The position numbers and the translations under genes were made by a program. From Paenibacillus barcinonensis (lineage in GTDB: Bacteria > Bacillota > Bacilli > Paenibacillales > Paenibacillaceae): 64,000 nt of DNA. Positions 35,951-45,140 of this stretch are shown in pieces. The first letter of the stretch is position 1. Each line of letters begins with the position of its first letter. Under the pieces are notes generated by a model that was not told where the DNA came from, made no database searches, and was given only the letters and a program-made list of their open reading frames with translations. Where the stretch lies: contig NZ_QJSW01000005.1 in assembly GCF_003217495.1 (NCBI RefSeq), positions 62,001 to 126,000 of the forward strand, in the 5' to 3' direction.

Positions 35951-35980
35951 AATATAAACTGGAAATCACTTCAAAGTTAA
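35951..35980 (-). promoter_or_regulatory. Possible promoter of the minus-strand leader RNA
   Basis: Minus strand: TTAACT (35975-35980), 18 bases, TATATT (35951-35956). Confidence 0.35.
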
Positions 35981-36048
35981 TGAATCGTAATAAAGATGTG
36001 GACTTGATTATGATTGGGTTTTAAAATAACAATAGTAATTTAACCCAA

Positions 36049-36062
36049 TGAAAGCGATTTTA
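36049..36062 (+). promoter_or_regulatory. cre-like site before the membrane AraC gene
   Basis: TGAAAGCGATTTTA matches the CcpA consensus TGWAANCGNTNNCA at all but one defined position. It lies 20 bases before the start codon, so bound CcpA would block initiation or early elongation. Confidence 0.45.
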
Positions 36063-36082
36063 TTAAAAGGGAGATGCTCTTC

Positions 36083-38419
36083 TTGCCTAAATATCTTTTG
36101 CGTCTGCTCTGCTTTACCATGATTCTTGGGGCCTTGCCGGTCATCGTAATTGGTTCCGTCTCCTATACGATTGCTTCTCGTGATATCGAACAGAAGGTGC
36201 GCGAGAGCAATCTTCAAATACTGCATCAGACCCAGATGAGGGTGGAGCAAGTATTACGAAGCTTACAGTTGTCCTCGATTCAGTACGTTAACTCGCCACT
36301 GGTGCTGCGAGCAATGAAGCAGCCGCTGGATAGCAGCGAATTTCAGGAGATTCGTGATCTTACCTCCGGGTTCAACAACTTGCAGGCCGTCACTAGTATT
36401 GATCAGGCATATCTTGTTAATCTGGATGAAGACTGGGTTGTATCCATGCGTTCATTTGGCAAACTGAGCGACTTCAGCATTCGAGATCGGATTGGAACTT
36501 ATCTTACACATACGAACAGCTTGTTTTGGGTGACTCAGAATAAAATCTCGGCCAAAGAGAGTGTACCTGTATCGGCAGGCATGGGTGAGGCTTTGACGGA
36601 GCAGGCACCAACCTTGATCTCATCCGATAACGTTGTGAGTATGGTTTTCAAAATTCCAATGGTCCCGACAAATGTCAAACCTAAGGGCTTTCTTGTCATT
36701 GATATTGCGGATGCAGAGCTCAGCAGCTTTCTGAGCCGAAATCCGAATTCCGGTGATCTGTACGTGCTGGACCAGGACCAGAAATATTTTTTGAACGACA
36801 CCAATTACGGAAGCAAATATGATCAACTGAACAAAGAAATTCAAGAAAAAGTTCAGGTAACAGGAGAATCGCAGGGGTTCTTCAGCGCAGAAGTAGAGGA
36901 CAAACCTGTAGCAGTGAGTTATAGACAGTCTCCGCTTAATGGCTGGTTATATGTATCCGTGGTCTCTCTGGGGCAGATCACAGCCCAATCACAGAAGATT
37001 GCCGTGGTGACCGGTGTGGCTACGTTAATCATGTTATGCGTGACAGGGCTTGTGGCGATATATGGCAGTCGGCGTATGTATTCTCCGATCTCAAGACTGC
37101 TGCAATTCACGAAAGGACTGGGTTCCCCGCTGCCTCCAGCGGGGCGCCGTCAGGATGAGTTTATTTATATTGAGGAACGATTGTCTACCCTGTTCAGCTC
37201 GGAGAAAACGATGCGTGAGCAGATGAAAGGGCAACATGTGCATCTGCAGGAATTTTTTATGACCAAGCTGCTGACAGGCAAAATCTCGGAAGAGGATTTC
37301 AAATATCAGGGGGAATTATACGACTTCCCCACCGGCTGGTCACATCTGGGAGTGCTCATGCTGCAGATTGATACGCTGGAGGGCACAAGATATGAAGAGC
37401 AGGATCGCGATCTGCTACTGTTTGCGGTTAACAATATGGTCGGTGAGCTGCTGCCAGCCGAAATTCGCTTCACACCGGTCATGCTGGATGATGCACAGGT
37501 CACTGTGCTTGCGTCCGAACTGAGCGATGAGGTGCAGCTGAAGGAATGGATGCATAGGCAGGCTGATTGGCTACGTGAGCGGGTTGTGACCTATCTGAAT
37601 CTGCCCGTGAGTATAGGCATCAGTCGAGCGTATTCCAGCATTGGAGCTACCCCTAGAGCATATCAGGAGAGCAAGGAAGCTTTGCAGGGCAGAGTCAGCC
37701 TGGGGAGCCGCATTATTTTACACTACGAGGATATTCAACCAAGAGGTCAGATGGAGGCTGCGCTCTATACACAGCTGCGAATGATTGAGGATCAGCTGGC
37801 ATCAGCACTCAAGCAGGGAGACGAGGAGAAAACAGATATTTATTTTACGCAGTATTTAGGTCTGCTGGCAGATAAAAAGCTTCATTTCAGCGAATATCCC
37901 GTCATTATGGTTCAGCTGCTGTCCCGTGTGTATCAACTGGTGCAGGAGCAGGGTGGAGATGTGGCCGAAGTGCTGGGAGAGAAGGCTTCTATGGCATATC
38001 TGCTCAAGCTTTCAACTCTGGACGAAATGACCAACTGGTTCCGCAAGCGACTCTTTCAGCCTGTTATTCGTTTCTGGCGGGAGCAGGAGGAGTCTCAGTA
38101 CATGAATATCGCTCGCCGGATGATTCGTTTAATTGAGGAGAGGTATGATCGGGATTTGTCACTGGAAGCCTGTGCGGAGGAATTGAACTTTCATCCCGTC
38201 TATTTAAGCCGGGTTTTCAAGAAGGAGGCGGGCGTGAATTTTACCGAATATCTTGCCGAGTACCGTATGGAAAAAGCCAAAACATGGCTGCAGACAACGG
38301 ATCTGAAAATTGCGGAAATCGCGGAAAAATTAAATTATACCAACCCAACAGCTTTTATTCGCACCTTCCGCAAAATAACAGGAACCACTCCCGGCAAGTA
38401 CCGGGAGCAGCAGCGATAA
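36083..38419 (+). CDS. Membrane-bound AraC-family regulator with an extracellular sensor domain
   Basis: This 778-residue one-component sensor-regulator has a first membrane segment (about 7-27), an extracellular sensor region of about 260 residues (28-290), a second membrane segment (KIAVVTGVATLIMLCVTGLVAIYG, about 310-330), a cytoplasmic linker and a C-terminal double HTH of AraC type (about 675-775; SLEACAEELNFHPVYLSRVF and KIAEIAEKLNYTNPTAFIR). This layout is common in Paenibacillus next to oligosaccharide ABC transporters. I favour the TTG at 36083, nine bases after AAGGGAG; the ATG at 36074 lies almost on top of that site. It probably activates the transporter operon that follows. Confidence 0.88.
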   Translation: MPKYLLRLLCFTMILGALPVIVIGSVSYTIASRDIEQKVRESNLQILHQTQMRVEQVLRSLQLSSIQYVNSPLVLRAMKQPLDSSEFQEIRDLTSGFNNLQAVTSIDQAYLVNLDEDWVVSMRSFGKLSDFSIRDRIGTYLTHTNSLFWVTQNKISAKESVPVSAGMGEALTEQAPTLISSDNVVSMVFKIPMVPTNVKPKGFLVIDIADAELSSFLSRNPNSGDLYVLDQDQKYFLNDTNYGSKYDQLNKEIQEKVQVTGESQGFFSAEVEDKPVAVSYRQSPLNGWLYVSVVSLGQITAQSQKIAVVTGVATLIMLCVTGLVAIYGSRRMYSPISRLLQFTKGLGSPLPPAGRRQDEFIYIEERLSTLFSSEKTMREQMKGQHVHLQEFFMTKLLTGKISEEDFKYQGELYDFPTGWSHLGVLMLQIDTLEGTRYEEQDRDLLLFAVNNMVGELLPAEIRFTPVMLDDAQVTVLASELSDEVQLKEWMHRQADWLRERVVTYLNLPVSIGISRAYSSIGATPRAYQESKEALQGRVSLGSRIILHYEDIQPRGQMEAALYTQLRMIEDQLASALKQGDEEKTDIYFTQYLGLLADKKLHFSEYPVIMVQLLSRVYQLVQEQGGDVAEVLGEKASMAYLLKLSTLDEMTNWFRKRLFQPVIRFWREQEESQYMNIARRMIRLIEERYDRDLSLEACAEELNFHPVYLSRVFKKEAGVNFTEYLAEYRMEKAKTWLQTTDLKIAEIAEKLNYTNPTAFIRTFRKITGTTPGKYREQQR

Positions 38420-38427
38420 CAACAAGG

Positions 38428-38460
38428 CCTGCTCTGCCCGCTATGGCAGGCAGGTTTTTT
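38428..38460 (+). terminator. Terminator after the membrane AraC gene
   Basis: CCTGC-CTGCC ... GGCAG-CAGG is followed by TTTTTT. Confidence 0.85.
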
Positions 38461-38678
38461 GCACATAATCCAGATTTATCCAATAATGATTCGTGCTTAT
38501 ATATCAAAGTTAAACGAGGAACATGCAGGTTGAAAACAGTGTATTTGGTGTGTATCCAGCGAGCATCCAAACGCTGTAACCCTTGATACATAAGGATAAA
38601 CAAGAGGCTAAAACGAGACGATAGCCAGTGATTCGATTATCAGCCACAATGGAGACATGAATTCAGGAAGTGATCTTT

Positions 38679-38692
38679 TGTAATCGTTTCCA
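38679..38692 (+). promoter_or_regulatory. Perfect cre (CcpA) site before the ABC transporter operon
   Basis: TGTAATCGTTTCCA agrees with TGWAANCGNTNNCA at every defined position. It ends 19 bases before the permease start codon, next to the Shine-Dalgarno. This position is typical of roadblock repression. It implies that glucose and other PTS sugars shut off this operon. Confidence 0.7.
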
Positions 38693-38711
38693 ACGTGGGG
38701 AGGAAGACACT

Positions 38712-39665
38712 ATGAAAGCCGAAACGGCGGCTCGGACACGGCCCGCTACCCGCAGTGACAAAAACCTGCTGTGGAGGGACATCATCAAAAACCGGTGGCT
38801 GTATATCATGCTCATTCCGGGAGTGCTTTACTTTGTTATTTTCAAATACATACCGATGTATGGCATTACGATGGCTTTTCAGGATTACACCCCGTACAAG
38901 GGCATTCTGGGGAGTGATTGGGTAGGCTTCAAGCATTTCCAGCGTTTCTTTGGAGAACCGCAGTTCTGGACACTATTCCGAAATACGTTTTTGCTTGCCA
39001 TCTATAATTTGGTATTCTTTTTTCCACTCCCAATCTTACTTGCGCTGATGATGAATGAGGTTCGGCGGGAGCGATTCAAACGCTTCGTACAGACACTGGT
39101 TTACGTTCCACACTTTGTATCCTGGGTTGTTGTCGTCGGAGTGTTCTACATGCTGTTTACGACAGAGGGTGGGGCAATCAACGAATTGCTTTATAATCTG
39201 ACAGGACAAAAAATTGCCTTCCTGCTTGAACCTGGATGGTTCCGTACGATGATTGTAGGACAATCCATTTGGAAAGAGGTAGGCTGGGGCACAATCATTT
39301 TCCTGGCTGCGCTCTCTGGAGTAGACACACAGCTCTATGAAGCTGCCCGGATTGACGGAGCCAACCGCTGGCGTCAGACTTGGCACATTACGTTGCCAGC
39401 GATTCGCAGTACCATCATCATTTTGCTCATCTTGCGTCTGGGTCACTTCCTGGATACAGGGTTTGAACAGATCTTCCTGATGCTGACACCAACGAATCGT
39501 GATGTGGGTGAGGTGTTCGATACCTACGTATACACGAAGGGACTTACCCAGGCACAGTACAGCTATAGTGCTGCTGTCGGATTGTTCAAGTCGGTTGTCG
39601 GACTGGCGCTGGTGCTTGGAGCTAATACACTGGCCAAAAAATTCGGGGAGGAAGGCGTCTATTGA
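38712..39665 (+). CDS. Sugar ABC transporter permease (LplB/UgpA type)
   Basis: This is the first of two membrane subunits of an oligosaccharide importer. It has 317 residues and six membrane segments after a charged N-terminus, beginning LYIMLIPGVLYFVIFKYIPM. The EAA loop that contacts the ATPase is EAARIDGANRWRQTWHITLP. It belongs to the LplB/YteP group, whose members import pectin- and hemicellulose-derived oligomers. The ATG at 38712 follows GGGGAGGA. No ATPase gene is in the cluster; such systems normally use a shared MsmX-type ATPase encoded elsewhere. Confidence 0.9.
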   Translation: MKAETAARTRPATRSDKNLLWRDIIKNRWLYIMLIPGVLYFVIFKYIPMYGITMAFQDYTPYKGILGSDWVGFKHFQRFFGEPQFWTLFRNTFLLAIYNLVFFFPLPILLALMMNEVRRERFKRFVQTLVYVPHFVSWVVVVGVFYMLFTTEGGAINELLYNLTGQKIAFLLEPGWFRTMIVGQSIWKEVGWGTIIFLAALSGVDTQLYEAARIDGANRWRQTWHITLPAIRSTIIILLILRLGHFLDTGFEQIFLMLTPTNRDVGEVFDTYVYTKGLTQAQYSYSAAVGLFKSVVGLALVLGANTLAKKFGEEGVY

Positions 39666-39710
39666 TGCATTGCAGCAGACGTTTTCCATCAGACAGGAGT
39701 GAACATTCAG

Positions 39711-40583
39711 ATGCAACAGGATAAAACATGGGGCAACCGGATCTTTGATTTTGTGAATCATGGCTTGCTGCTGCTCATCGGCATCGTGACCGTAATCCCG
39801 TTTATTTATATTTTGGCTGTGTCCTTTACCAGCCCGCATGAAGTAGCCAAGGGAGGATTTATCCTTTTTCCAAAAGAGTTCTCTCTGGCAGCATACCGTT
39901 ACATTTTCTCCACGGACACCTTGATTCGCAGTTTGGGTGTGTCGATCTACATTACCGTAATCGGCACGCTGATTAATCTGCTGTTTACATCGCTTATGGC
40001 TTATCCGCTCTCCAGAAAATATTTGCGCGGACGCCAGCCGATTCTGCTGGGCGTGCTATTCACGATGTTGTTCAGTGGCGGTATGATTCCAACATACTTT
40101 GTCGTTAAATCTCTGCATCTGACCGATACGCTCTGGTCCTTGATGCTGCCGACGGCAATCAGTGCGTTCAACCTGATCGTACTCAAAAACTTCTTCCAGG
40201 CCATCCCGGATGAGCTGGAGGACGCAGCGAAGATTGATGGCTGTAACGATGTGGGTGTATTGTTCCGCATTGTGCTGCCGCTGTCGATGCCAGCGATGGC
40301 TACCTTCTCACTCTTTTATGCGGTGGCACACTGGAACAGCTTCTTCAGCGCCGTTATCTATATCAATGATAGTGAGAAGTGGCCTGTGCAGGTCTGGCTG
40401 CGTGAGATCGTCATTCTTGCACAGAGTCGAATCGGTGATACAAGCATTGAAGAGACTGAAATTCAGCCGCTGACGATTCGTATGGCCGTAATCGTGTTCT
40501 CCACGATTCCAATCATGCTGGTGTACCCATTCCTGCAAAAGCATTTTGCCAAAGGAGTGATGCTTGGTTCGGTCAAAGGCTAA
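39711..40583 (+). CDS. Sugar ABC transporter permease (YtcP/UgpE type)
   Basis: This is the second permease subunit, with 290 residues, six membrane segments and the EAA loop EDAAKIDGCNDVGVLFRIVLP. The MLFSGGMIPTYFVVKSL segment is characteristic of the YtcP group. The start is the ATG at 39711, eleven bases after AGGAG; a GTG at 39699 overlaps that site and is unlikely. It lies 45 bases after the first permease and 119 bases before the binding protein. Confidence 0.9.
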   Translation: MQQDKTWGNRIFDFVNHGLLLLIGIVTVIPFIYILAVSFTSPHEVAKGGFILFPKEFSLAAYRYIFSTDTLIRSLGVSIYITVIGTLINLLFTSLMAYPLSRKYLRGRQPILLGVLFTMLFSGGMIPTYFVVKSLHLTDTLWSLMLPTAISAFNLIVLKNFFQAIPDELEDAAKIDGCNDVGVLFRIVLPLSMPAMATFSLFYAVAHWNSFFSAVIYINDSEKWPVQVWLREIVILAQSRIGDTSIEETEIQPLTIRMAVIVFSTIPIMLVYPFLQKHFAKGVMLGSVKG

Positions 40584-40702
40584 TGGTGCAGGATTGATTC
40601 GAGACGGGTTGAGAATGCATTAATAAAGTGAGACTTATTGGAATTGGGTTCAGGCTTTCGTAATGAAGCATGGCTGTATATTCAAAGGGAGGTTTTCATG
40701 AA

Positions 40703-42202
40703 ATGAAAGCTGTGAAAAAGAAAGCCGTAGCTGCCTTGAGCACACTCGCGTTAGTGGGCGGTTTGCTGGCAGGATGCGGATCAGATGATGGTCAGGCTGC
40801 AGAAGGCGGCGTACAAAACGTATCCATCGCTATTGCACAGGTAGGTGACGTACCAAGTAAAGGCAATGAGGTACAGAAAAAAATTGAAGAGTACACCAAC
40901 ACCAAACTGGACATCCAGTGGATTCCGGCTTCGGCATACAATGACAAAATCAATGTTATGATCGCCTCCAGCGACATGCCCAAAATCGTAAAGGTGCAGT
41001 ATAACCCAACGGTGACAAGTGCAATGCGGAATGATGTGTTTTGGGAAGTAGGCCCTTTCCTGAAGGATTATAAAAACCTTGCTGCCCAGAATGAACGTTT
41101 CTTTAACAACATCAAGGTTGAGGGTAAAATCTACGGCGTACCGGTATTCTCTGATATTGCACGGGCAACGGTCATTTACCGCAAAGACTGGTTCGACAAG
41201 CTTAATCTGAAGGTGCCATCGACCCCGGACGAGTGGTACAACACGATCAAAACCTTGGCCACATCTGACCCGGATGGCGACGGGAAGGACAATACGTTTG
41301 GATTGATGCTGTTTAAAAAATATAACGAGGATCAATACTCTTTCACGACACGTCTCGGCGTAAGCTTTGGTGCACCGAACAAGTGGAAGGTCGAAAGTGA
41401 TGGCAGCTTCACACCTGAATTCATGACACCGGAATACAAGCAGGTGATGGATCTGCTGAAACGATTGTATGAAGAGAAGCTGCTCAACCAGGACTTTGCT
41501 GTTTTCGATTCAACGGAAGCAGAGAAGAAGTATGACACTGGCGCTGTAGGCATGCGTGTGGGTGTCGCTCAGAACGGTAAAAGCCAGCAGGAGCGTCTGT
41601 CCAAAAATAACCCGGACGGCGTTGTGGATATTGCGGGTCTGCTAGGGCCGAATGGCGACCGTGTAGCTGGACAGACAGGTAATTCCGGTATTCTGGCATT
41701 CCCGAAAGCAACGGTAAAATCGGAAGAAGAGCTGAAAAACCTGCTTTCTTTCATTGACAAGCTGATGGACCCGGAGATGGCTACCTTGCTGATGCGTGGT
41801 GTGGAAGGCAAGCATTACACCAAGTTAAGTGACAATGAAGTAGAGATGAGTGACTTTGATGCGTTCCAGCGTGAAGTAAAACCTTATCGTGATAATTTCC
41901 CTTATGTGGAGGGCTACAACGTACCTAAGCTGAAGGATACGGAGCTGGGAGAGAAGGGGACAGCATTAGTGAAGGAGCTGGCTGAACATGCTGTGCCAAA
42001 CCCTGCATTGACGCTGTATTCACCAACATACGGTGATCGCGGAGCAGATCTGGATCAGATGATTGCCGATGCGCAGACCAAGTATATTATGGGCAAGATT
42101 GATCAAAGCGGCTGGGAAAAGGAAATCGAGAACTGGGCTAAGTCTGGCGGAGACAAAATTCGTGAGGAATACGCCGAGGATTATAAAAAGCAGGCTCAAT
42201 AA
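40703..42202 (+). CDS. Solute-binding lipoprotein of the sugar ABC transporter (LplA type)
   Basis: This extracellular receptor has 499 residues. The signal peptide has a lipobox at LLAGCGS (Cys23 after the start used here), so the mature protein is lipid-anchored. The rest is a large type-2 periplasmic-binding fold with VIYRKDWFDKL and a Ca-binding-like DPDGDGKDN loop. The ATG at 40703 lies ten bases after AAAGGGAGG; a two-codon ATG-AAA-TGA lies between them. A clear paralogue is encoded three genes on (43451), after the GH105 gene. Confidence 0.9.
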   Translation: MKAVKKKAVAALSTLALVGGLLAGCGSDDGQAAEGGVQNVSIAIAQVGDVPSKGNEVQKKIEEYTNTKLDIQWIPASAYNDKINVMIASSDMPKIVKVQYNPTVTSAMRNDVFWEVGPFLKDYKNLAAQNERFFNNIKVEGKIYGVPVFSDIARATVIYRKDWFDKLNLKVPSTPDEWYNTIKTLATSDPDGDGKDNTFGLMLFKKYNEDQYSFTTRLGVSFGAPNKWKVESDGSFTPEFMTPEYKQVMDLLKRLYEEKLLNQDFAVFDSTEAEKKYDTGAVGMRVGVAQNGKSQQERLSKNNPDGVVDIAGLLGPNGDRVAGQTGNSGILAFPKATVKSEEELKNLLSFIDKLMDPEMATLLMRGVEGKHYTKLSDNEVEMSDFDAFQREVKPYRDNFPYVEGYNVPKLKDTELGEKGTALVKELAEHAVPNPALTLYSPTYGDRGADLDQMIADAQTKYIMGKIDQSGWEKEIENWAKSGGDKIREEYAEDYKKQAQ

Positions 42203-42225
42203 AGAGCAGAATCGGAGGATGAAGC

Positions 42226-43329
42226 ATGAAGCAAACATTGCAACATACACCTATGCGTATGGCTGACCAGTTTATGGAGAGTTATCGCAGTCATGAGCTG
42301 TATTCCACCTGGCATTATGAGAACGGCTGCCTGCTGAAAGCGTTGGAAGAGCTTTATGCGAGCACAGGCGAGCAGAGATATTTTGACTACATCCAGGAGC
42401 TGATGGACCTTTATATTCAAGAAGATGGCTCCATTCGTTCCTATACGATTGAGGAATATAATCTGGACCAGATTAATCAGGGGAAATCATTATTTTTCCT
42501 ACTGGAGAAAACGGGACAGGAGAAGTATCGCAAAGCTTCCGAGCTGCTGATGACCCAGCTTAAAGGACAGCCGCGCACCCGTGAGGGCGGATTCTGGCAT
42601 AAAAAGATTTATCCGTTCCAGATGTGGCTGGACGGGTTGTACATGGCAACACCGTTTCTCACTCAATACGGGGCAGTGAATGGTGAAGCAAAGTGGTTTG
42701 ACAAGGCTGCCCTGCAGCTGCTGCTTGTCGAAGAGCGCACGCGTGACCCACGCAGCGGTTTGTTATACCATGCCTGGGATGAGAGCAAGGAGCAGCGCTG
42801 GAGTTCTGGCGATACAGGCTGCTCTCCACATGTGTGGAGTCGGGCAGTAGGCTGGTATGTGATGGCGGTTGTAGATACGCTGGACTATTTGCCCGTGGAT
42901 CACGAGCAGCGTGGACAGATTATCGGTATTTTCGAGCGGCTTGCCAATGCGCTGGTACATGTACAGGATCAGCAGACGGGCTTATGGCCGCACCTGCTCG
43001 ATCAGCCGGGACGTGAGCGGAACTACCTGGAGGCTTCGGGAACGTCGATGTTTGTTTATGCTCTGGCGAAAGGCGTGCGCAAAGGGTATCTGAGCGGCAA
43101 GTTCAAAGCGATTGCGGAAAAAGGATATCAAGGTCTGCTGCAGCATTTGCTGCAAGCCGATCAAGAGGGTGTGCTTTCCCTGACACAATGCAACGGGGGA
43201 GCAGGCCTTGGGGGAACGCCGTATCGTGATGGCTCTTACGAATACTATGTGACCGAGTCCATTCGCATCAATGATCCGAAATCGGTTGCTCCGTTTATTT
43301 TGGCAGGGGTAGAGATGGAACTGGCATAA
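42226..43329 (+). CDS. GH105 unsaturated rhamnogalacturonyl hydrolase
   Basis: The product removes the unsaturated uronic acid left at the non-reducing end of oligosaccharides by pectate or rhamnogalacturonan lyases, through hydration of the double bond. The 367-residue (alpha/alpha)6-barrel protein has no signal peptide and is hence cytosolic, acting on imported oligomers. The catalytic Asp136 is in MWLDGLYM, as in B. subtilis YteR/YesR. SPHVWSRAVGWYVMAVVDTL and CNGGAGLGGTPYRDGSYEYY are typical of the family. It lies 24 bases after the binding-protein gene and gives the best clue to what the transporter imports. Confidence 0.9.
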   Translation: MKQTLQHTPMRMADQFMESYRSHELYSTWHYENGCLLKALEELYASTGEQRYFDYIQELMDLYIQEDGSIRSYTIEEYNLDQINQGKSLFFLLEKTGQEKYRKASELLMTQLKGQPRTREGGFWHKKIYPFQMWLDGLYMATPFLTQYGAVNGEAKWFDKAALQLLLVEERTRDPRSGLLYHAWDESKEQRWSSGDTGCSPHVWSRAVGWYVMAVVDTLDYLPVDHEQRGQIIGIFERLANALVHVQDQQTGLWPHLLDQPGRERNYLEASGTSMFVYALAKGVRKGYLSGKFKAIAEKGYQGLLQHLLQADQEGVLSLTQCNGGAGLGGTPYRDGSYEYYVTESIRINDPKSVAPFILAGVEMELA

Positions 43330-43450
43330 CGCTAGTTCTTTTCTCCCGAAAATTATGATAGCGCATACATTTTGAGATTGAAGGCATCTATGAGTGGGGA
43401 TGAGGGCAAGATCGCTGAACACTAGGCTTATCCAAAAGGAGAGATGGTTC

Positions 43451-44980
43451 ATGAGTCCAAAAGGTCCAAGAAGTTCAAAGAATGCTATGCTTCGCATAGG
43501 GAGCTTAGTTATTGTAGGTGCGATGTCTGCTGGTCTGCTGGCAGGATGCGGGGGAGAAAAAGCTCCAGCTGCGGAGGAAGGCAAGCTGCCTATTTCCATT
43601 TCATTGATGCAGGTAGGAGATGTGCCTGCCAAGGAAAATGCGATTGAAAAGAAGATTGAGGAATATACCAACACGGATGTCAACGTGCAGTGGATTCCAC
43701 AGTCGGCGTTTGATGACAAGGTGAATGTGATGGTGGCATCGGGGGAGATGCCAACGATTATGCGTGTCAACTATGTGCCTACTACATTTAATGCAGCGAA
43801 GACGGGGCTGTTCTGGGAGCTCGGGCCGTATTTGAAAGATTACAAAAATTTGTCTGCCCAGTCCGAGGCTCATTTTAACAATATCAAGATCGAGGGCAAA
43901 ATCTATGGCATCCCGAACTTCCGGGATATCGGACGGACCGCGATTGTATATCGTAAGGACTGGTTTGACAAGCTGAAGCTGGATATCCCGAAATCGCTGG
44001 ATGACTGGTATGAGGTGATGCGTGCGATCCGCAAGGAGGACCCGGACGGCAACGGCAAGGAAGATACTTACGGAGCGTTGCTGTTCAAAAAGTATAATGA
44101 GGGTGTATCCTCACCACTGACACGGATTGCTGTAAGTATTGGCGGAGTCAACAAATGGGGTGTGGATGATGCTGGCAAACTAACTCCGGAATTTCTGACG
44201 ACCGAATATGTTGATACGATGAAGCTGTTCAAGCGTCTGTTTACGGAGGGGCTGATTAACAGTGATTTCCCTGCACTGGACCCTTCGGATGCGGACAAAA
44301 AAATGGATTCGGGCCTCGTGGCCATGAAGCTGAACGGTGTAGCCCAGAACGGGAAATCGTCTCAGCAGCGTCTTACACCGAATGCACCGGATGGTATCAT
44401 TGATGTTGCACCATTCCAGGGACCACAGGGCATCCGCATTGCGGGTGAGCCAGGTAACTATGGCATGCTTGTTATTCCTAAAGCATCTGTGAAGGATGAG
44501 GAGCAACTAAAAAAAGTGCTCACCTTCCTGGACAAACTGATGGATGAGGAGCTTAGCACGCTGCAACTGCGTGGATTGCTCGACGTACATTACAGCAAGA
44601 CAGCGGATGGCAAAACAGAGTTAAAAGACTTCGACGCGTACCAGCGGGAGGTCAAGCCATATCGTGATAACCTGCTTAGCGTGGAAGGATACAACGTGCC
44701 TGAGCTGGTCGATGTTCCGATTGGCATGAAAGGCACCAAGATGGCTCGTGAAAATGAGCAGTATGCGATTGCTAATCCGGCACTGACGCTGTCGTCTGCC
44801 ATCTACACCGAGCGCGGTCAGGAACTGGATCAGATGATCTGGGATGCACAGACCAAGTACATTATGGGCAAAATTGATGATGCAGGCTGGGAGCAGGAAG
44901 TTGCGAACTGGAGAAAAGCAGGCGGTGACCAGCTGCTTACTGAGCTTGAAGCATCGTACAAAGAGCTGAACGGGAAATAA
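43451..44980 (+). CDS. Second solute-binding lipoprotein (LplA type), paralogue
   Basis: This 509-residue lipoprotein has signal peptide and lipobox GLLAGCGG. It is clearly related to the product of 40703-42202 along its whole length (for example KIEEYTNT, KDYKNL, VIYRKDWFDKL/IVYRKDWFDKL, LFKKYNE, DQMI-DAQTKYIMGKID), so the two arose by duplication. It has no permeases of its own, so it probably serves the same permease pair with another ligand. AAAGGAGA precedes the ATG. It ends the cluster, before a terminator. Confidence 0.9.
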   Translation: MSPKGPRSSKNAMLRIGSLVIVGAMSAGLLAGCGGEKAPAAEEGKLPISISLMQVGDVPAKENAIEKKIEEYTNTDVNVQWIPQSAFDDKVNVMVASGEMPTIMRVNYVPTTFNAAKTGLFWELGPYLKDYKNLSAQSEAHFNNIKIEGKIYGIPNFRDIGRTAIVYRKDWFDKLKLDIPKSLDDWYEVMRAIRKEDPDGNGKEDTYGALLFKKYNEGVSSPLTRIAVSIGGVNKWGVDDAGKLTPEFLTTEYVDTMKLFKRLFTEGLINSDFPALDPSDADKKMDSGLVAMKLNGVAQNGKSSQQRLTPNAPDGIIDVAPFQGPQGIRIAGEPGNYGMLVIPKASVKDEEQLKKVLTFLDKLMDEELSTLQLRGLLDVHYSKTADGKTELKDFDAYQREVKPYRDNLLSVEGYNVPELVDVPIGMKGTKMARENEQYAIANPALTLSSAIYTERGQELDQMIWDAQTKYIMGKIDDAGWEQEVANWRKAGGDQLLTELEASYKELNGK

Positions 44981-45000
44981 AATAGGATCATACTGGCGCG

Positions 45001-45043
45001 GAAGCAGCTGTGATGGGGTATACATCACAGCTGCTTCTTTTTG
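45001..45043 (+). terminator. Terminator of the pectin-oligomer cluster
   Basis: GAAGCAGCTGTGAT ... ATCACAGCTGCTTC is followed by TTTTT. Confidence 0.9.
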
Positions 45044-45140
45044 AGCTGATCTATTATGACTGACCTGAAGAACGGGTATAAAGGGTAAAGAGTTATTTTA
45101 ATAATCTACTTATCACACTCAACGCAGCGAGAGGAGAACG

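Noticed and set aside
38284..38586. Plus-strand frame across the end of the AraC gene
   Set aside because: It overlaps the conserved HTH coding region in another frame and runs through the terminator.
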